Part shown: in pieces, positions 21,350 through 30,752 of the stretch | Layout of the letters: each line of letters begins with the position of its first letter | Position numbering within the stretch: position 1 is the first letter of the stretch | Source: Fulvia fulva | Lineage: Eukaryota; Ascomycota; Dothideomycetes; Mycosphaerellales; Mycosphaerellaceae | Assembly: GCF_020509005.1 (NCBI RefSeq) | Contig: NC_063013.1 | Coordinates: 6,572,001 to 6,636,000, forward strand | Direction of reading: 5' to 3' | Length of the DNA: 64,000 nucleotides | Notes under the pieces: generated by a model | What the model was told of the DNA's origin: nothing | Seen by the model: the letters and a program-made list of their open reading frames with translations, nothing else | Databases searched by the model: none | Program-made: the position numbers and the translations under genes

Positions 21350-21694
21350 GAGGAAGAGTTGTCAGAGCCGGTGCGATCTATCGAGGGGCCAATTGAGGAG
21401 CCGATTGAGCGTGTTGCGCCTGAAGAGCCCGCTCAACTCGCCAAGCCCGTCAGGTCCAAAGGCGCAAATATCTTCCAGGTGGCTGGAGAGCGGATCAGGG
21501 CCAGAAAAAGGCGCAGTCGAGGCGGTGCCAGCTACGCTCCGACCCAGAACGAGCTCATGGACGAGGTCGTCAAGATTGGCAGAGAGTTGAAAAAGGAGAA
21601 GGAGGGGGAGAAACCACGCAATGCGAACCATACTCCACTTGGCAAGCCGACCGACTCTCGGGGATCCTATTCTGGGTTGAGACGCCGCCACTAG
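21350..21694 (+). other. In-frame extension after the SAP18 stop
   Basis: Directly after the SAP18 TAG the same frame reads 114 codons: a Pro/Glu-rich stretch (EEPIERVAPEEPAQLAKP) and then RIRARKRRSRGGASY and ELMDEVVKIGRELKKEK, which looks like real coding sequence with a nuclear-type basic patch. There is no ATG near its beginning (the first is MDEVV, two thirds of the way along). It could be a separate gene's exon, a C-terminal exon of SAP18 reached by splicing 21315-21365 (51 nt, divisible by three), or a readthrough product (context TAG-GAG). Confidence 0.4.
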
Positions 21695-22705
21695 CAGATG
21701 GCTGTCAGAACACTTACAGCCACAATGAGACAATGCCAAATTTCTGAGCAGCAGCCGACATGTGATCTGATCTCATGTTGACGACGGCTAAGACGAGGGA
21801 TTGTCATCAGCGGTATCATGATCAAGGGCTAAAGTCAGCAAGAGCGTTGCTGAACGCACCAGTCTTTGGGAAGGCATCGGAAGTGTGGCATTGACGTTCG
21901 TGCATTCGATTCCAACGTATTGTACAATACCCTCGAGCCGTCGAAGCAGTTGATTCAAAGTAGGCTAGAGCCTCACAATCAGCCTCATTGAGCTCTCGGA
22001 ATCGTCCAGGATAGTCGAGTCGTCCTAAGCTTGAACGATCGATCTATTTTCAAAATGCCCTCCTTCCCTTACCATCAGTCCTAAAGCCAGACACTGCCTT
22101 CCGTGTTTCCATCTCCTCAAAATCCATCCTGCTGGGAACTGGCCCTGCTCCACTTCTCCCTCATCATCCTTCCACCCATGAAGAGTGAAATACTCGCAAA
22201 GCCCAGCACAAAGTCCACGCACTACGTCTCGCTTTCCTTTCTTGCCCCGAAGTCTCGCGTGCGCTAACGGAACGCGTGTCACTCATGATACAATGTTGGC
22301 ATTCCCGAGTGGATGAGATTTGGAGGTGGGTGATGGGTACTCGACATCCCGCTGGGCTGGAGTTCACTGGGTAGAGGCTGGGCTGGTGTGGCTGTAGTGA
22401 GGCGTGGGAGGGATTGTGCGGGTATGCGGTAGTGTTGTTTGGGGTGGGAAGAGGTCTTTGAATGGTCGAGTTTGATTGAAGAGGACACAAAGCAGAGGAT
22501 GAGAGCATCCCGTGGAGTCGGGGTTGGTGATAGTACAATGCGGTATGTCCTTCGAAGTTCGTGCCGTGTGGTTCATGGGGACTTGCGTTGGTCTTCGATG
22601 AAACGCGCTACGCGCTACACAGATCCCTTGTCTGCCGTGCTTAACATGAACGAACTCTGCTGGCCATCGTTTGTTCTTCTGAAGCGGAAATGTAGCGCTC
22701 GAGCG
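21695..22705. other. Intergenic, no supported gene
   Basis: About 1 kb with only short overlapping frames. No domain features, repeats or RNA genes were recognised. Confidence 0.45.
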
Positions 22706-23111
22706 CTATCCACCAAACTTATCCATCACCCACTGCAGAATCTCCTTCGACGTACGAGTTGCATCCCATCCCTCGTACTCTTCCTTCGGCTTAGGAACCT
22801 CTCCCCAGGAGGCCACAATATTTTCCTTCAGCTGAGCAATGTAGGCATCTTGCAGCGCCAAGATCAAGTCCTGCTCTCGCTCGTAGGCATCGAGCCGCCC
22901 AATGAGCTCTTGTTTTCATTTCCACGCACTCCTCCAACAGATGTCGGATGCGCGCCTCGAGCCGCTGAATCTTCTCCTGGCGCTCGGGGCTGGCTGCATC
23001 TTCTTTCTCTTCCTCTTCGATCTGCCGTGCCCGAAGCTCAGCGCATCGCTGCTTCAGAGCGTCCAAGCCCTGCTCCAACTCGAGGATCTTCTTCTGAGAC
23101 TCGGGATCCAT
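22706..23111 (-). pseudogene. Coiled-coil paralogue, copy A, frameshifted
   Basis: From the ATG at 23111 (MDPESQKKILELEQGLDAL) the frame is a coiled coil up to CVEMK near 22917. The continuing frame, one base shifted, then reads LILALQDAYIAQLKENIV and YEGWDATRTSKEILQW down to TAG at 22706-22708. The shift falls in a run of four A (TTTT on the plus strand, 22913-22916); one extra A would cause it. The C-terminus matches copy B at 23803-25115 (LRDAYNAQLKEFIV, YKGWDSTFSVEKILAW), and the start context CTCTGCAcCATGG is the same. Relative to copy B, copy A lacks about 130 N-terminal residues. The family is unknown to me. Confidence 0.55.
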
Positions 23112-23790
23112 GGTGCAGAGAGGATTGCGTTGATGCGTTTTCGCGACAGTCAGCTAGACAGGTCGTCAGCAGTGGACCCTGTAGTCGAATCGTGAACAAC
23201 ACTATTTACAGAGTGAGTGACGAGGCGAGAGATTGGTACAGAAAATGTGGGCAGAGACGACTTTTGAAGGGACGTGTGCAATTTGTTGACCAGAAGTGCA
23301 AATAAAGCACTCTGAGTCAGTCGTTCATTCACTCATCAAACACGAGACGCAAGCCAGCTCGCTAGACACTTTGGAGTCGCCATATCGGATATTTACGCAG
23401 CAAGCATTACCCGCGTTGTGCGTCATGGGTCGTGAATGCTTTTCATCTTCTGCTCTGCCTCCAAAATCTCTCTTCGTTTCTCCTTCTCGTCCTCTCTCTC
23501 AGTATCGCGCACAATGAACACTACCAACATCACAATCTCTATCGTAACATAGGTAACTATCAACCGACCTACCCACGATCATAACTCGACACTCGGTGGT
23601 GGCGGCGGCGTCTATCAGTTTCAGTACATAGGAACTGTGAGGCAGTGTGTGGTCAAAAGTGCCGGTCTTGGCGTTCATGGGCCCCAATATCAAAGCAGGT
23701 TGGAAAGGCGCTGAGCAATACGAACAGGCCTATGCTTACATATGCTGGCATTGGTATGTAGATACATGACCGGAACACGATGTTCGCGCG
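23112..23790. repeat. Upstream region of copy A, duplicated at 25.1-25.7 kb
   Basis: Blocks in this region recur in the same order upstream of copy B: GACAGTCAGCTAGAC (near 23147 and 25152), CTCTGAGTCAGTCGTTCATT (near 23309 and 25310), GGTAACTATCA followed by CCGACCTACCCA (near 23550 and 25600), and AACTCGACACTCGGTGGTGG (near 23583 and 25629). The duplication therefore covers the promoter and the flank beyond it, not just the coding part. Confidence 0.6.
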
Positions 23791-23802
23791 CTATCCACCA
23801 AC

Positions 23803-25115
23803 CTAATCCTTCATCCATGCTAGAATCTTCTCCACCGAGAAAGTCGAGTCCCATCCTTTGTACACTCTCACTGGTGTTGGCACCTGTTTCTCGGCCTTCA
23901 CGATGAATTCCTTGAGCTGAGCATTGTAGGCGTCTCGCAGCGCGGTCTTCGTTTCCTGGTGTTCGATTTGCTGCTGTGACAAGGCGTCCTGCTCCTTGAG
24001 ATGCTGGTTCTGCTGCTGCGATAACGCAAGCTTCTCCTCGAGATGCTGCATCTTCTGTTGTCCTTTGGTATTGGCTGCATTCTGCTTTTCTTGCTGGTCG
24101 GTCTGCTGTGCCCGGAGCTCAGCATTACTGTTTTGCAAAGCGCGCATCTCCTCTTTCAAGTCAAGATACTTCTTCTGAAGCCTTGAATTGGCCTCGGTTT
24201 TAATCGATGTCTTCTTTTCGAAAGCCTCCGTCGCCTCAGCAAGCCTCTTCTCGAAGCGAACCCTCTCGTTGGCGACCCGATCATCACACGCTTCTCGCAA
24301 TTTCCACTCCTCTGCCTTTGCGGTCTTCAGTAGTGGCTTGAGTCTTGCGTTGTTGGCAAGGTCATCAAGCAAGCCCTCGATGATAGCCTCGAGCGCCCAA
24401 ATCTTCTCTTCTGGGGGGCTCCATTCGGTCGCTCCGTCTGTTCGCTTCTTTTCCACCAGAGTGGCGACCTTCCAGGTTCGCACTGTTTCTTGAGGTATTC
24501 GACTTGATACTCGAGAAACTGGATCTTGTCTGTAGGATCGCGAATCTCAGGTGGGTATCCTGGTGGTGCTTGTGGCGTGAACATGGGCGGCGGGAATGAT
24601 GGCTCCAAGTCGTCCGGGTCAAGATCCGCCGGCTCCTCCTCCTTGAACTTGGCTCTCTTCTTTGGTCTGGGTCCCGACGCATCTGAAGACTTCTTCATCG
24701 CGGACTTCAGCTTTCTCTGCGTGCCGACATGCTTGGCCGTCGCTTTGGTGTCAGAAATAATGTTAGGAGGTACATCGCGCTTCTGAGTTACTCTCGGATG
24801 AGCCGGTGCTCGAGTCAATCCGGCGATGGCTCTTTTATCAGAGGTTGGTCTTTCCGAGGGTGTCGCAGGCTTCTTCTCTGCTCGCAAAGTCTTGTCCCGT
24901 TGCTCAAACACATTCTTGTTGGTAGTGTTCGCACTGGCCGAGGGTCTAGAAGACTGCTTGACTCTTTCCGCGGCGCCTTTGATGTCGAGTTTGAGGTCCG
25001 TTTTGACAAGTTTTGCCGGTGCGGGCGCCTCTGCAGCAGTGTCGGCGGGGCGCTTCTTGGATTTTCGAAACTCGTAGTGAGAGGGCATGCGCGATGATTG
25101 AGGAGAAGTAGCCAT
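23803..25115 (-). pseudogene. Coiled-coil paralogue, copy B, frame-broken
   Basis: From the ATG at 25115 (MATSPQSSRMPSHYEF) the frame is a basic, disordered N-terminal part with KKRPADTAAE and RPKKRAKFKEEE, then PTDKIQFLEYQVEYLKKQ. Near 24490 the coding signal moves to another frame (24483-23803), which reads a long glutamine-rich coiled coil (KMQHLEEKLALSQQQNQHLK) and ends YKGWDSTFSVEKILAWMKD. GT-AG pairs around the switch give only introns with poor signals (the best is 65 nt without a branch site), so a frameshift is likelier. Basic clusters suggest a nuclear protein. The C-terminal GWD motif is shared with copy A. Function is unknown. Confidence 0.5.
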
Positions 25116-27004
25116 GATGCAGAGCGATGGCAGCGACGTCCACCTGCGACGACAGCCAGCTAGACGCGTAGTCAGTACAGGATATTGAAGGTGGGATGTA
25201 GGCGACACTTACAGAATGGCTGCCGTTGATGTTGAGTGCAAGCAGTGTCAAGAAAGCGGGTTGAGCTGAGAGCGCGCGATGTGTGTTGCCGGAAATCGCA
25301 CGTGAAGCGCTCTGAGTCAGTCGTTCATTCACTCACCAAGTGCGGGATGCAAGCCAATCAGAATCTTCCAAAAACTTCGATGTCTCCACACGAGGGGTCC
25401 AGGTAGCAAACATCGCCGGGTGTCGTGCGTCATTGGCCGCGGAGCCCTTTGCTCATTTGTCCCGCCACGTTCATCTCTCGTCTCTTCTTCTTCTCCTTCT
25501 CCTTCTTATTCCCGCTCTCAACAATGCGCACAAAGTCTTACCAACCATCATCGCCACCCCCAGAGACATCACCAACATCGCACCCCTCACCACGACATAG
25601 GTAACTATCACCCGACCTACCCATAATACTAACTCGACACTCGGTGGTGGCGGCGTCTATCAGTGGAACGGGAATGGCCTGGAGACTCGGTCTCAGGCAC
25701 GACTCGGGAAGCTGTGCGCCGTCGCCAGCAGAATGTCGACACCGCAGAAGAAGTCAACAATCCTTGGCATCTTTCATGTTGCCCCAGCGGTATGGTCTAA
25801 GGGGAGGCTGCGATTTCGAATGTGCGCCATTGGTCGCAGTCCTAGGAGTCGTAATGTTTCGCTCTTCCTCCCCGAGTTGTTCAAAGCCCCCTGCCCTGAA
25901 GCCATACCGCTGCTGGGGACTCTTGCGGAAGCTACGCTAAAGCAATTGACCCACAAGGACTGCACTTCGTGAGTTTGGCCGAGCACGTTCGCACTGGTCA
26001 GCGGTCGCCATCGAGGGTACTGCTCGAGTACATCTTGCTGCTGTCACACCAACGGCGTGTTTTCAACATTTTGACTATCCAGCACCTCACGGGTTACGAC
26101 GCGAAAGCGAGATCTTCTGTTCTGACCAGCAGAAGAGCTGGACCCGACTCGGCAGGCCCGGTGCGTGGTTGCGGTGCGAGTATTCGCAGTCGAGTCAGTG
26201 TGGCATCAAGCTGTCTGTGGCGGACTTCATTGCAGCTGGCTCGACGGCCCTTCCACGATTTACGACCTTAGCTCGGTCCGGTCTGGTGGCTCGTGAGGCT
26301 GTTGTTCTTAGTCATGTGTCGGCGCCATGCTCACGAAGTGGACTGCCAACTGCGGTGGTGATGCTGATATTTTACCTAGGGTTCCTGGCTATGAGACGAA
26401 CCTCGGCGTGGTGTCAGGGTGCAGTTGCAGATGCGTAACCCAAGACGTCTCCCAACATATCTTTTCATCAAGTTCGTAGCAGCAGCGCGGCCTTGGAGAA
26501 GAGACACGAGCGACGATAGTTCTTATCCGGCTCGGTGACGAATAATAACTCACCGGGGCCACCGCCTCCAGCGTAGCCTACTCAGCCACCCGGATTCGGC
26601 GCAGCATCCAAGTAAGACTGCTCTCGTTGTCCTGAACCTGTACCAGCCCATAGCAATCACTACTTGGGTGCCGCCCACTACGACATCCAGCATGTCCTTG
26701 ACTATTCTCCGCAGAAATTTGTTTTACACTACGCTGTAAATATACCAGTGATCGCAGCTCTTAGAAGGCCAAACGAGGACTTTAGATAGCTGTCACTCCG
26801 ACAAGCCAAGAGGCTCGAGTAGAGGTGTGAGGATTCTTCACAGGGAAGGTGCTCACCACTTTGTTCACGCCTGTGGCACAAATGGTCAACGTTGCGATGG
26901 GCAGCGTCCGGCAAATGGGGTGGAATAAGGCTTTCAAAACTTCAATCAACATCCATTGCCACAAAGAGCGCCGAATCACAAAGAACGCCACACAAAGCCT
27001 CCAC
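25116..27004. other. Intergenic; duplicated flank and a possible divergent exon
   Basis: The left part (to about 25680) is the duplicated upstream block of copy B. Within it, on the plus strand, the ATG at 25523 opens a 25-codon frame ending at an AG-GTAACT donor, with a CTAACT branch-like site and CTATCAG acceptor near 25660. This could be the first exon of a divergent gene, but none of the following frames is convincing. From 25.9 to 27.0 kb I see nothing recognisable. Confidence 0.35.
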
Positions 27005-28090
27005 TTACCTCCTCACATTGAACAACCTAGGATACACTTTGACCTCAACCCACCGCTCACCCACGCGCTCCACCTCACACTTGAGATCCGGAATCGTGCG
27101 ATACATTGGCCTGAAGGTCAAGCACTTTGTCTTCTCATCCGGCGAGATCTTCAGGTCGATGCATGGCCGGTTCATGACAAATATGTGCCCTCTGGTGGCA
27201 ACATTGTGTGCTGAGTCCGGACTCCAGTATCGCCATAGCGCTGCGTCACTGTACTGAGCCGGATCGGAAAGTCGCTCGGGAAAGCCGCCTTCGCCGATGT
27301 CTTTTGGGTGAACGAGTGCGGGCGCAGCAGGCTGTATCTTGATATGTGTTATGGTGTCTAGGTTGATGATTGTGGCGATCTCGCTCTGGCCGTTCATGAT
27401 TTGCGTGTCCAACAGTTCCACGTAGCGTGAGTCCGTCAGGCTCTTGAGCACTTCCGGCCGCTTCTCGAACTCGCGGTACACCTTCCAGTACTCTGGCAAG
27501 GTCAAGAATGATGTCTCTGTAGTGCTGGTCATTGTAGACTTGACTTCCTGAAATGACAGGTTCGACTCAACCGGCAGGACTGAGCCAGGGTGGCCGTAGT
27601 CGCGGTCGGCATTTTCTCCTGAGAAGAACCCACAGGCCACAAAGCGGTCGATTGCGTGGGAGTACACGAAGCGCAGATGTTCTTCCACGATCCGCTGTAC
27701 TAGTGGAAGAAGAAGCAAACGCGGCGTCTGAGTGCCGCCTCTGGTAACTTCGATCGAGTCGACGTTATGAACGACTTTGCCATCACCGTGAAAAGATCGA
27801 CATGCCTCCAGAATCACGTGCCTGACGGCGCGCTTGAAATCCTTGTTGTGGAAGAATTCGTTGAAGAAGAGCTTGACTACTTCTTGCTTGACCTGGCGGA
27901 AGTCATCACCATACAGTACTTGCTTGACAATGGTTGTGGGCAGCTGGCGGCGCATGTTGTTCTTCATGGCCATTGGAGAGAAGTCGTCGTAGACGCCGCG
28001 AGCTTTGACGACGGCGAAGCCGAATGAACATTGTTTGTAGTCCTGGTAGAAGCGACGTTCCAGATCGGTGTCGCTGGTCATGATGGCCAT
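27005..28090 (-). CDS. DHHA2-like domain plus C-terminal module (3' part of broken gene)
   Basis: ORF of 361 aa from the ATG at 28090; its frame is open farther upstream and overlaps the end of the DHH ORF. The first part (YQDYKQCSFGFAVVKARGVY) resembles the DHHA2 domain that follows the DHH core in family II pyrophosphatases. Upstream in-frame codons read RLTSIAGPKSSYED, the usual linker before DHHA2. Residues about 205-361 form a separate module: FLTLPEYWKVYREFEKRP, then GGFPERL...ALWRYWSPDS...GHIFVMNRPCIDLKI...FRPMYRTIPDL. This module is similar to the region at the junction of the two ORFs upstream (29.3-28.85 kb). The ORF is therefore probably the C-terminal half of a larger protein. Confidence 0.55.
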   Translation of the reverse strand: MAIMTSDTDLERRFYQDYKQCSFGFAVVKARGVYDDFSPMAMKNNMRRQLPTTIVKQVLYGDDFRQVKQEVVKLFFNEFFHNKDFKRAVRHVILEACRSFHGDGKVVHNVDSIEVTRGGTQTPRLLLLPLVQRIVEEHLRFVYSHAIDRFVACGFFSGENADRDYGHPGSVLPVESNLSFQEVKSTMTSTTETSFLTLPEYWKVYREFEKRPEVLKSLTDSRYVELLDTQIMNGQSEIATIINLDTITHIKIQPAAPALVHPKDIGEGGFPERLSDPAQYSDAALWRYWSPDSAHNVATRGHIFVMNRPCIDLKISPDEKTKCLTFRPMYRTIPDLKCEVERVGERWVEVKVYPRLFNVRR

Positions 28091-28128
28091 GATGTCTTCA
28101 TATGAGCTCTTTGGGCCTGCTATCGATG

Positions 28129-29211
28129 TCAGGCGGTCATGGCCAAATTGTCGGTCGTGCTCATCGTCTCCATGAGCTCGGGCTCGGCCTCTACTATCGT
28201 TGCCTCAGCGAGCACTTTAGCAGCCAATGGTCCGAGATCGAAGCCGGAGCCCAGGTACTTAAAATACACTTGTAAGGTCGTGGACCATGAGACCTCAGAG
28301 CTGCGCGCTACGTAGTATGGGAACTCCGTGGTGACAGGATGGTGGTTAACGACAGCTTTCACCAGGTTTCTTCTGAGATCAGGTGAGCTTTGACAGTCAA
28401 CCAGCACCACTTCGTTGTCCGCATTGAAGGCCGAGGCGACAACGATGTCTGCAAGCTCAGATCCCAAGATGTGGGCAACTTCCGGAGGCATCGACTCAGC
28501 ATACGGCATGCAAGGTTGGTCGGGGTCGAGCAGCGTACGCCGTGCAGCCTCAGATACAGCGCTCACGATGGAATCTGCATCAGGATTCGGATGGCCCATG
28601 ACAATAGTCTTAGCATAGCTCTTCCCACGAACCAAGGCGGCGACGATATCGTCATGTTCGACGGTCACCAGGCGTGCGACATTCCCTGTGAGGAGGTCTC
28701 GCTTGCCCTTCAAATCGCACGCCATCTCGGTATGCTTCTCCATCAGAAACTTGTCGACACTATCGTTGATCTGGAAGTCTTCCTCGGACAGATTCTTTAA
28801 GAGTGCCTTGATAGCAGAGTCATCGCGGTCCTGACGAAGGACCAAATGTTGATACCGCTCCCATAGCCGCTCTATGGGGAGGTCCGGCCGTGGTGGCATA
28901 CCACGGTAAGCTTCGCGTAACATGATGTTTTCATGCCGTGCAAACGTGGGAACTCCTAGGTCAAGTGAGCAGGTACCAGAAGATGTCACGTAGCTCCGCA
29001 TAGCGCCAGCAGTAAAATCATGACCATGAGTCCAGAACTTCCATTTGCCGGCAGCATTGTGGCGTATGAACCGGGTAGGCAGGCCTCGCTCGTCTATATC
29101 TTCGAGGTCGAACCACCCAGGTCTTGCAGTGTATTCGCACAGAACGTGGTTGTCCGTGTCGTACATGATACTACTATCTTTCATGGTATAACTTATTGAT
29201 CCTTGAGCCAT
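28129..29211 (-). CDS. DHH-superfamily, Mn-pyrophosphatase-like core (middle part of broken gene)
   Basis: ORF of 360 aa from the ATG at 29211 (other ATGs at 29184 and 29166). The first ~80 residues (GLPTRFIRHNAAGKWKFWTH, RSYVTSSGTCSLDLGV, LREAYRGMPPRPDLP) repeat the C-terminal module of the ORF at 27005-28090. From about residue 185 the core of a family II inorganic pyrophosphatase follows: TIVMGHPNPDADSIVSAVSE (metal-binding H, D, D), PYAESMPPEVAHILG, VVLVDCQSSPD and VVNHHPVTTEFPYYV. The canonical DHH triad reads NHH, and the later metal-binding aspartate appears replaced (TIVEAEPE), so activity is uncertain. The ORF ends shortly after TMSTTD; the family sequence resumes in another frame. 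Confidence 0.6.
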   Translation of the reverse strand: MAQGSISYTMKDSSIMYDTDNHVLCEYTARPGWFDLEDIDERGLPTRFIRHNAAGKWKFWTHGHDFTAGAMRSYVTSSGTCSLDLGVPTFARHENIMLREAYRGMPPRPDLPIERLWERYQHLVLRQDRDDSAIKALLKNLSEEDFQINDSVDKFLMEKHTEMACDLKGKRDLLTGNVARLVTVEHDDIVAALVRGKSYAKTIVMGHPNPDADSIVSAVSEAARRTLLDPDQPCMPYAESMPPEVAHILGSELADIVVASAFNADNEVVLVDCQSSPDLRRNLVKAVVNHHPVTTEFPYYVARSSEVSWSTTLQVYFKYLGSGFDLGPLAAKVLAEATIVEAEPELMETMSTTDNLAMTA

Positions 29212-29462
29212 TCGGCAAACTCATCAGAAGCAACCCGGGGCTGTCTTCTAGCAAGGTGCATGAACTGCTGCACAGAGAGAGTGATCGAGCCCAGCTTCTC
29301 GGCGAGCCGCAATGATACGGCATGGCCGAGTCCACACACATGCCCCTTGCTGTTCCATTGTACCTCGTGCCCGAACGCTTGGGCCGCTTTCTGAACCTTT
29401 GAGCTGATCAACAATGGTGAGTCGTTAATCCAGAGGTCGAGCTGTTGATCGTAGAAGAACAT
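29193..29462 (-). CDS. N-terminal fragment overlapping the DHH ORF
   Basis: ORF of 89 aa (MFFYDQQLDLWINDSPLLIS..., HVCGLGHAVSLRLAEKLGS, ITLSVQQFMHLARRQPRV) ending EFAEWLKDQ. Its last 19 bases overlap the ATG of the DHH ORF in another frame. The segment ITLSVQQFMHLARRQPRV resembles FLTLPEYWKVYREFEKRP of the C-terminal module at 27.5 kb, and the DHH ORF continues the same alignment, so this is probably the true N-terminus of one protein cut by a frame change. An independent small protein cannot be excluded. The function is unknown. Confidence 0.45.
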   Translation of the reverse strand: MFFYDQQLDLWINDSPLLISSKVQKAAQAFGHEVQWNSKGHVCGLGHAVSLRLAEKLGSITLSVQQFMHLARRQPRVASDEFAEWLKDQ

Positions 29463-29834
29463 GATGTACTAGTGGTCTAGTAATGTGCGCTGTCTCGTTA
29501 TTCTGTCCCGCAGTTCGACTTCGTAGGTAGCTTTTCTGGCCAAAGATAAGCACGGGAGCTATACCCCCAGTGTTGGACATCATGCACTGTCGCGTTGTAG
29601 TGGTTCTGTGACAGGGACAGTATTCATCATCGTTAATCAACAGATAGTGCCATTGCAGTCTGCTGCGCCGAAAATGTTGGCGTCGCCCACTTGCATTGTC
29701 AAAGCAGTTCAATGCCGTTCTTCTGGTCGCTTGCTTCGACACTGGCCTAAGCGCTCTTCATTCGGCGCGACCCCATCTGTGGGTGCTCAGTCTACGCTTG
29801 TGTGTCAATTGAAGCAAATGACCTACAGAATGCC
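29463..29834. other. Intergenic, no supported gene
   Basis: Short gap between the start of the DHH-region ORFs and the 3' end of the Nudix gene; no coding or structural feature recognised. Confidence 0.45.
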
Positions 29835-30521
29835 TTAAAACTCAAAGAAGCATTGAAGCAGGAACATATCGCGCTTCTTGATGAAGTGGCCAGGCTCCGA
29901 CTCAGGCTCGATGGTCTTCATCTTTTCCAGAGCGTCCACCGCTGGACACCAAGAGTGAGTCAATCCCTATTGTACGCGACGCATCAGCCACGTCCGGGGT
30001 GTAATAGTCAGTTCCTCGCTGGTGTATGGTGGCCGTGATGACAGGGCGTTCCCGGAAAGTCCTTTCAAACACCACGAAGCGACGGCGGCGTAAATCACGG
30101 GATGATGCATACCTCAGATGCCTCGACCTCCGTGAGCTGTGGTTTTCCAGTATCTTCCAGAACCTTGCAGATGTACGCGTGAGACTCTTGCTTCAGGGTA
30201 CCACGGTACTCGAGAGTCTTTGCGAGCATGTCTGGCGCGACGCGCACCTTGCAGCCGGTCTCCTTAAGAGTCTGAGTCAGCCCAGCTCGTGAGGGGCGTG
30301 TGATACCCATCTCGTACCTCCAGGGCCTCCCGCTCCGCGGCAACGATTTCATTCGGATCATCAGCCTCAACGCCACCACCTGGCAGCTTGTAGTAATTGC
30401 CCTTCTCGATGTGGATGATGCAAACGTCGTTGCCCTTGGTGATGATACAGCGTACACCTGTGCGGTTCTCGTACTGTATGGTGTTGCCCGGCTGGCCGAT
30501 GGTGAGGAACGGAATGGGCAT
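29835..30521 (-). CDS. Nudix hydrolase
   Basis: Exons 30521-30318, 30262-30113 and 29966-29835 give 161 aa. The first intron (GTACGA...CTTAAG) joins EREALE to ETGC, completing the Nudix box GGGVEADDPNEIVAAEREAL-EETGC. The second (GTATGC...CAATAG) joins LTEVEASE to GLTHSWCPAVDALEKMK, followed by HFIKKRDMFLL, an ending common in small fungal Nudix proteins. The REALEETGC part of the box is canonical. Counting back from the conserved arginine, the first glutamate of the GX5E spacing is a proline, with a glutamate two residues later. Nudix enzymes hydrolyse nucleoside-diphosphate-X compounds; the substrate is not predictable here. The minus-strand neighbours encode a DHH/pyrophosphatase-like and an HD phosphohydrolase. 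Confidence 0.75.
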
Positions 30522-30752
30522 TGTGGTTGATGGTATGATATCGGAAGCTGAGTTCGGTTTGGCGATTGACGTTCAAAGTGGACGAACTTTCGACGGCGGG
30601 CGCCCATTCAAGGGTCGAGAAGTAGATGAGACTTCACGCTCGGTTGTTCTCTTGTCCAGGTGACGCAATGGAGGGTCAATGTATAGCTTGTGTTGCACGT
30701 GCCAGGAGCAAACACTCCGTGTTCAATGATGGGAGATTGGCCTGTGCGCCGT

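Noticed and set aside
27005..29462. Bacterial operon acquired by transfer (overlapping ORFs)
   Set aside because: The overlap looks operon-like, but the two outer modules align with each other across the ORF junctions, which fits one broken gene better than three genes; transfer is left open.
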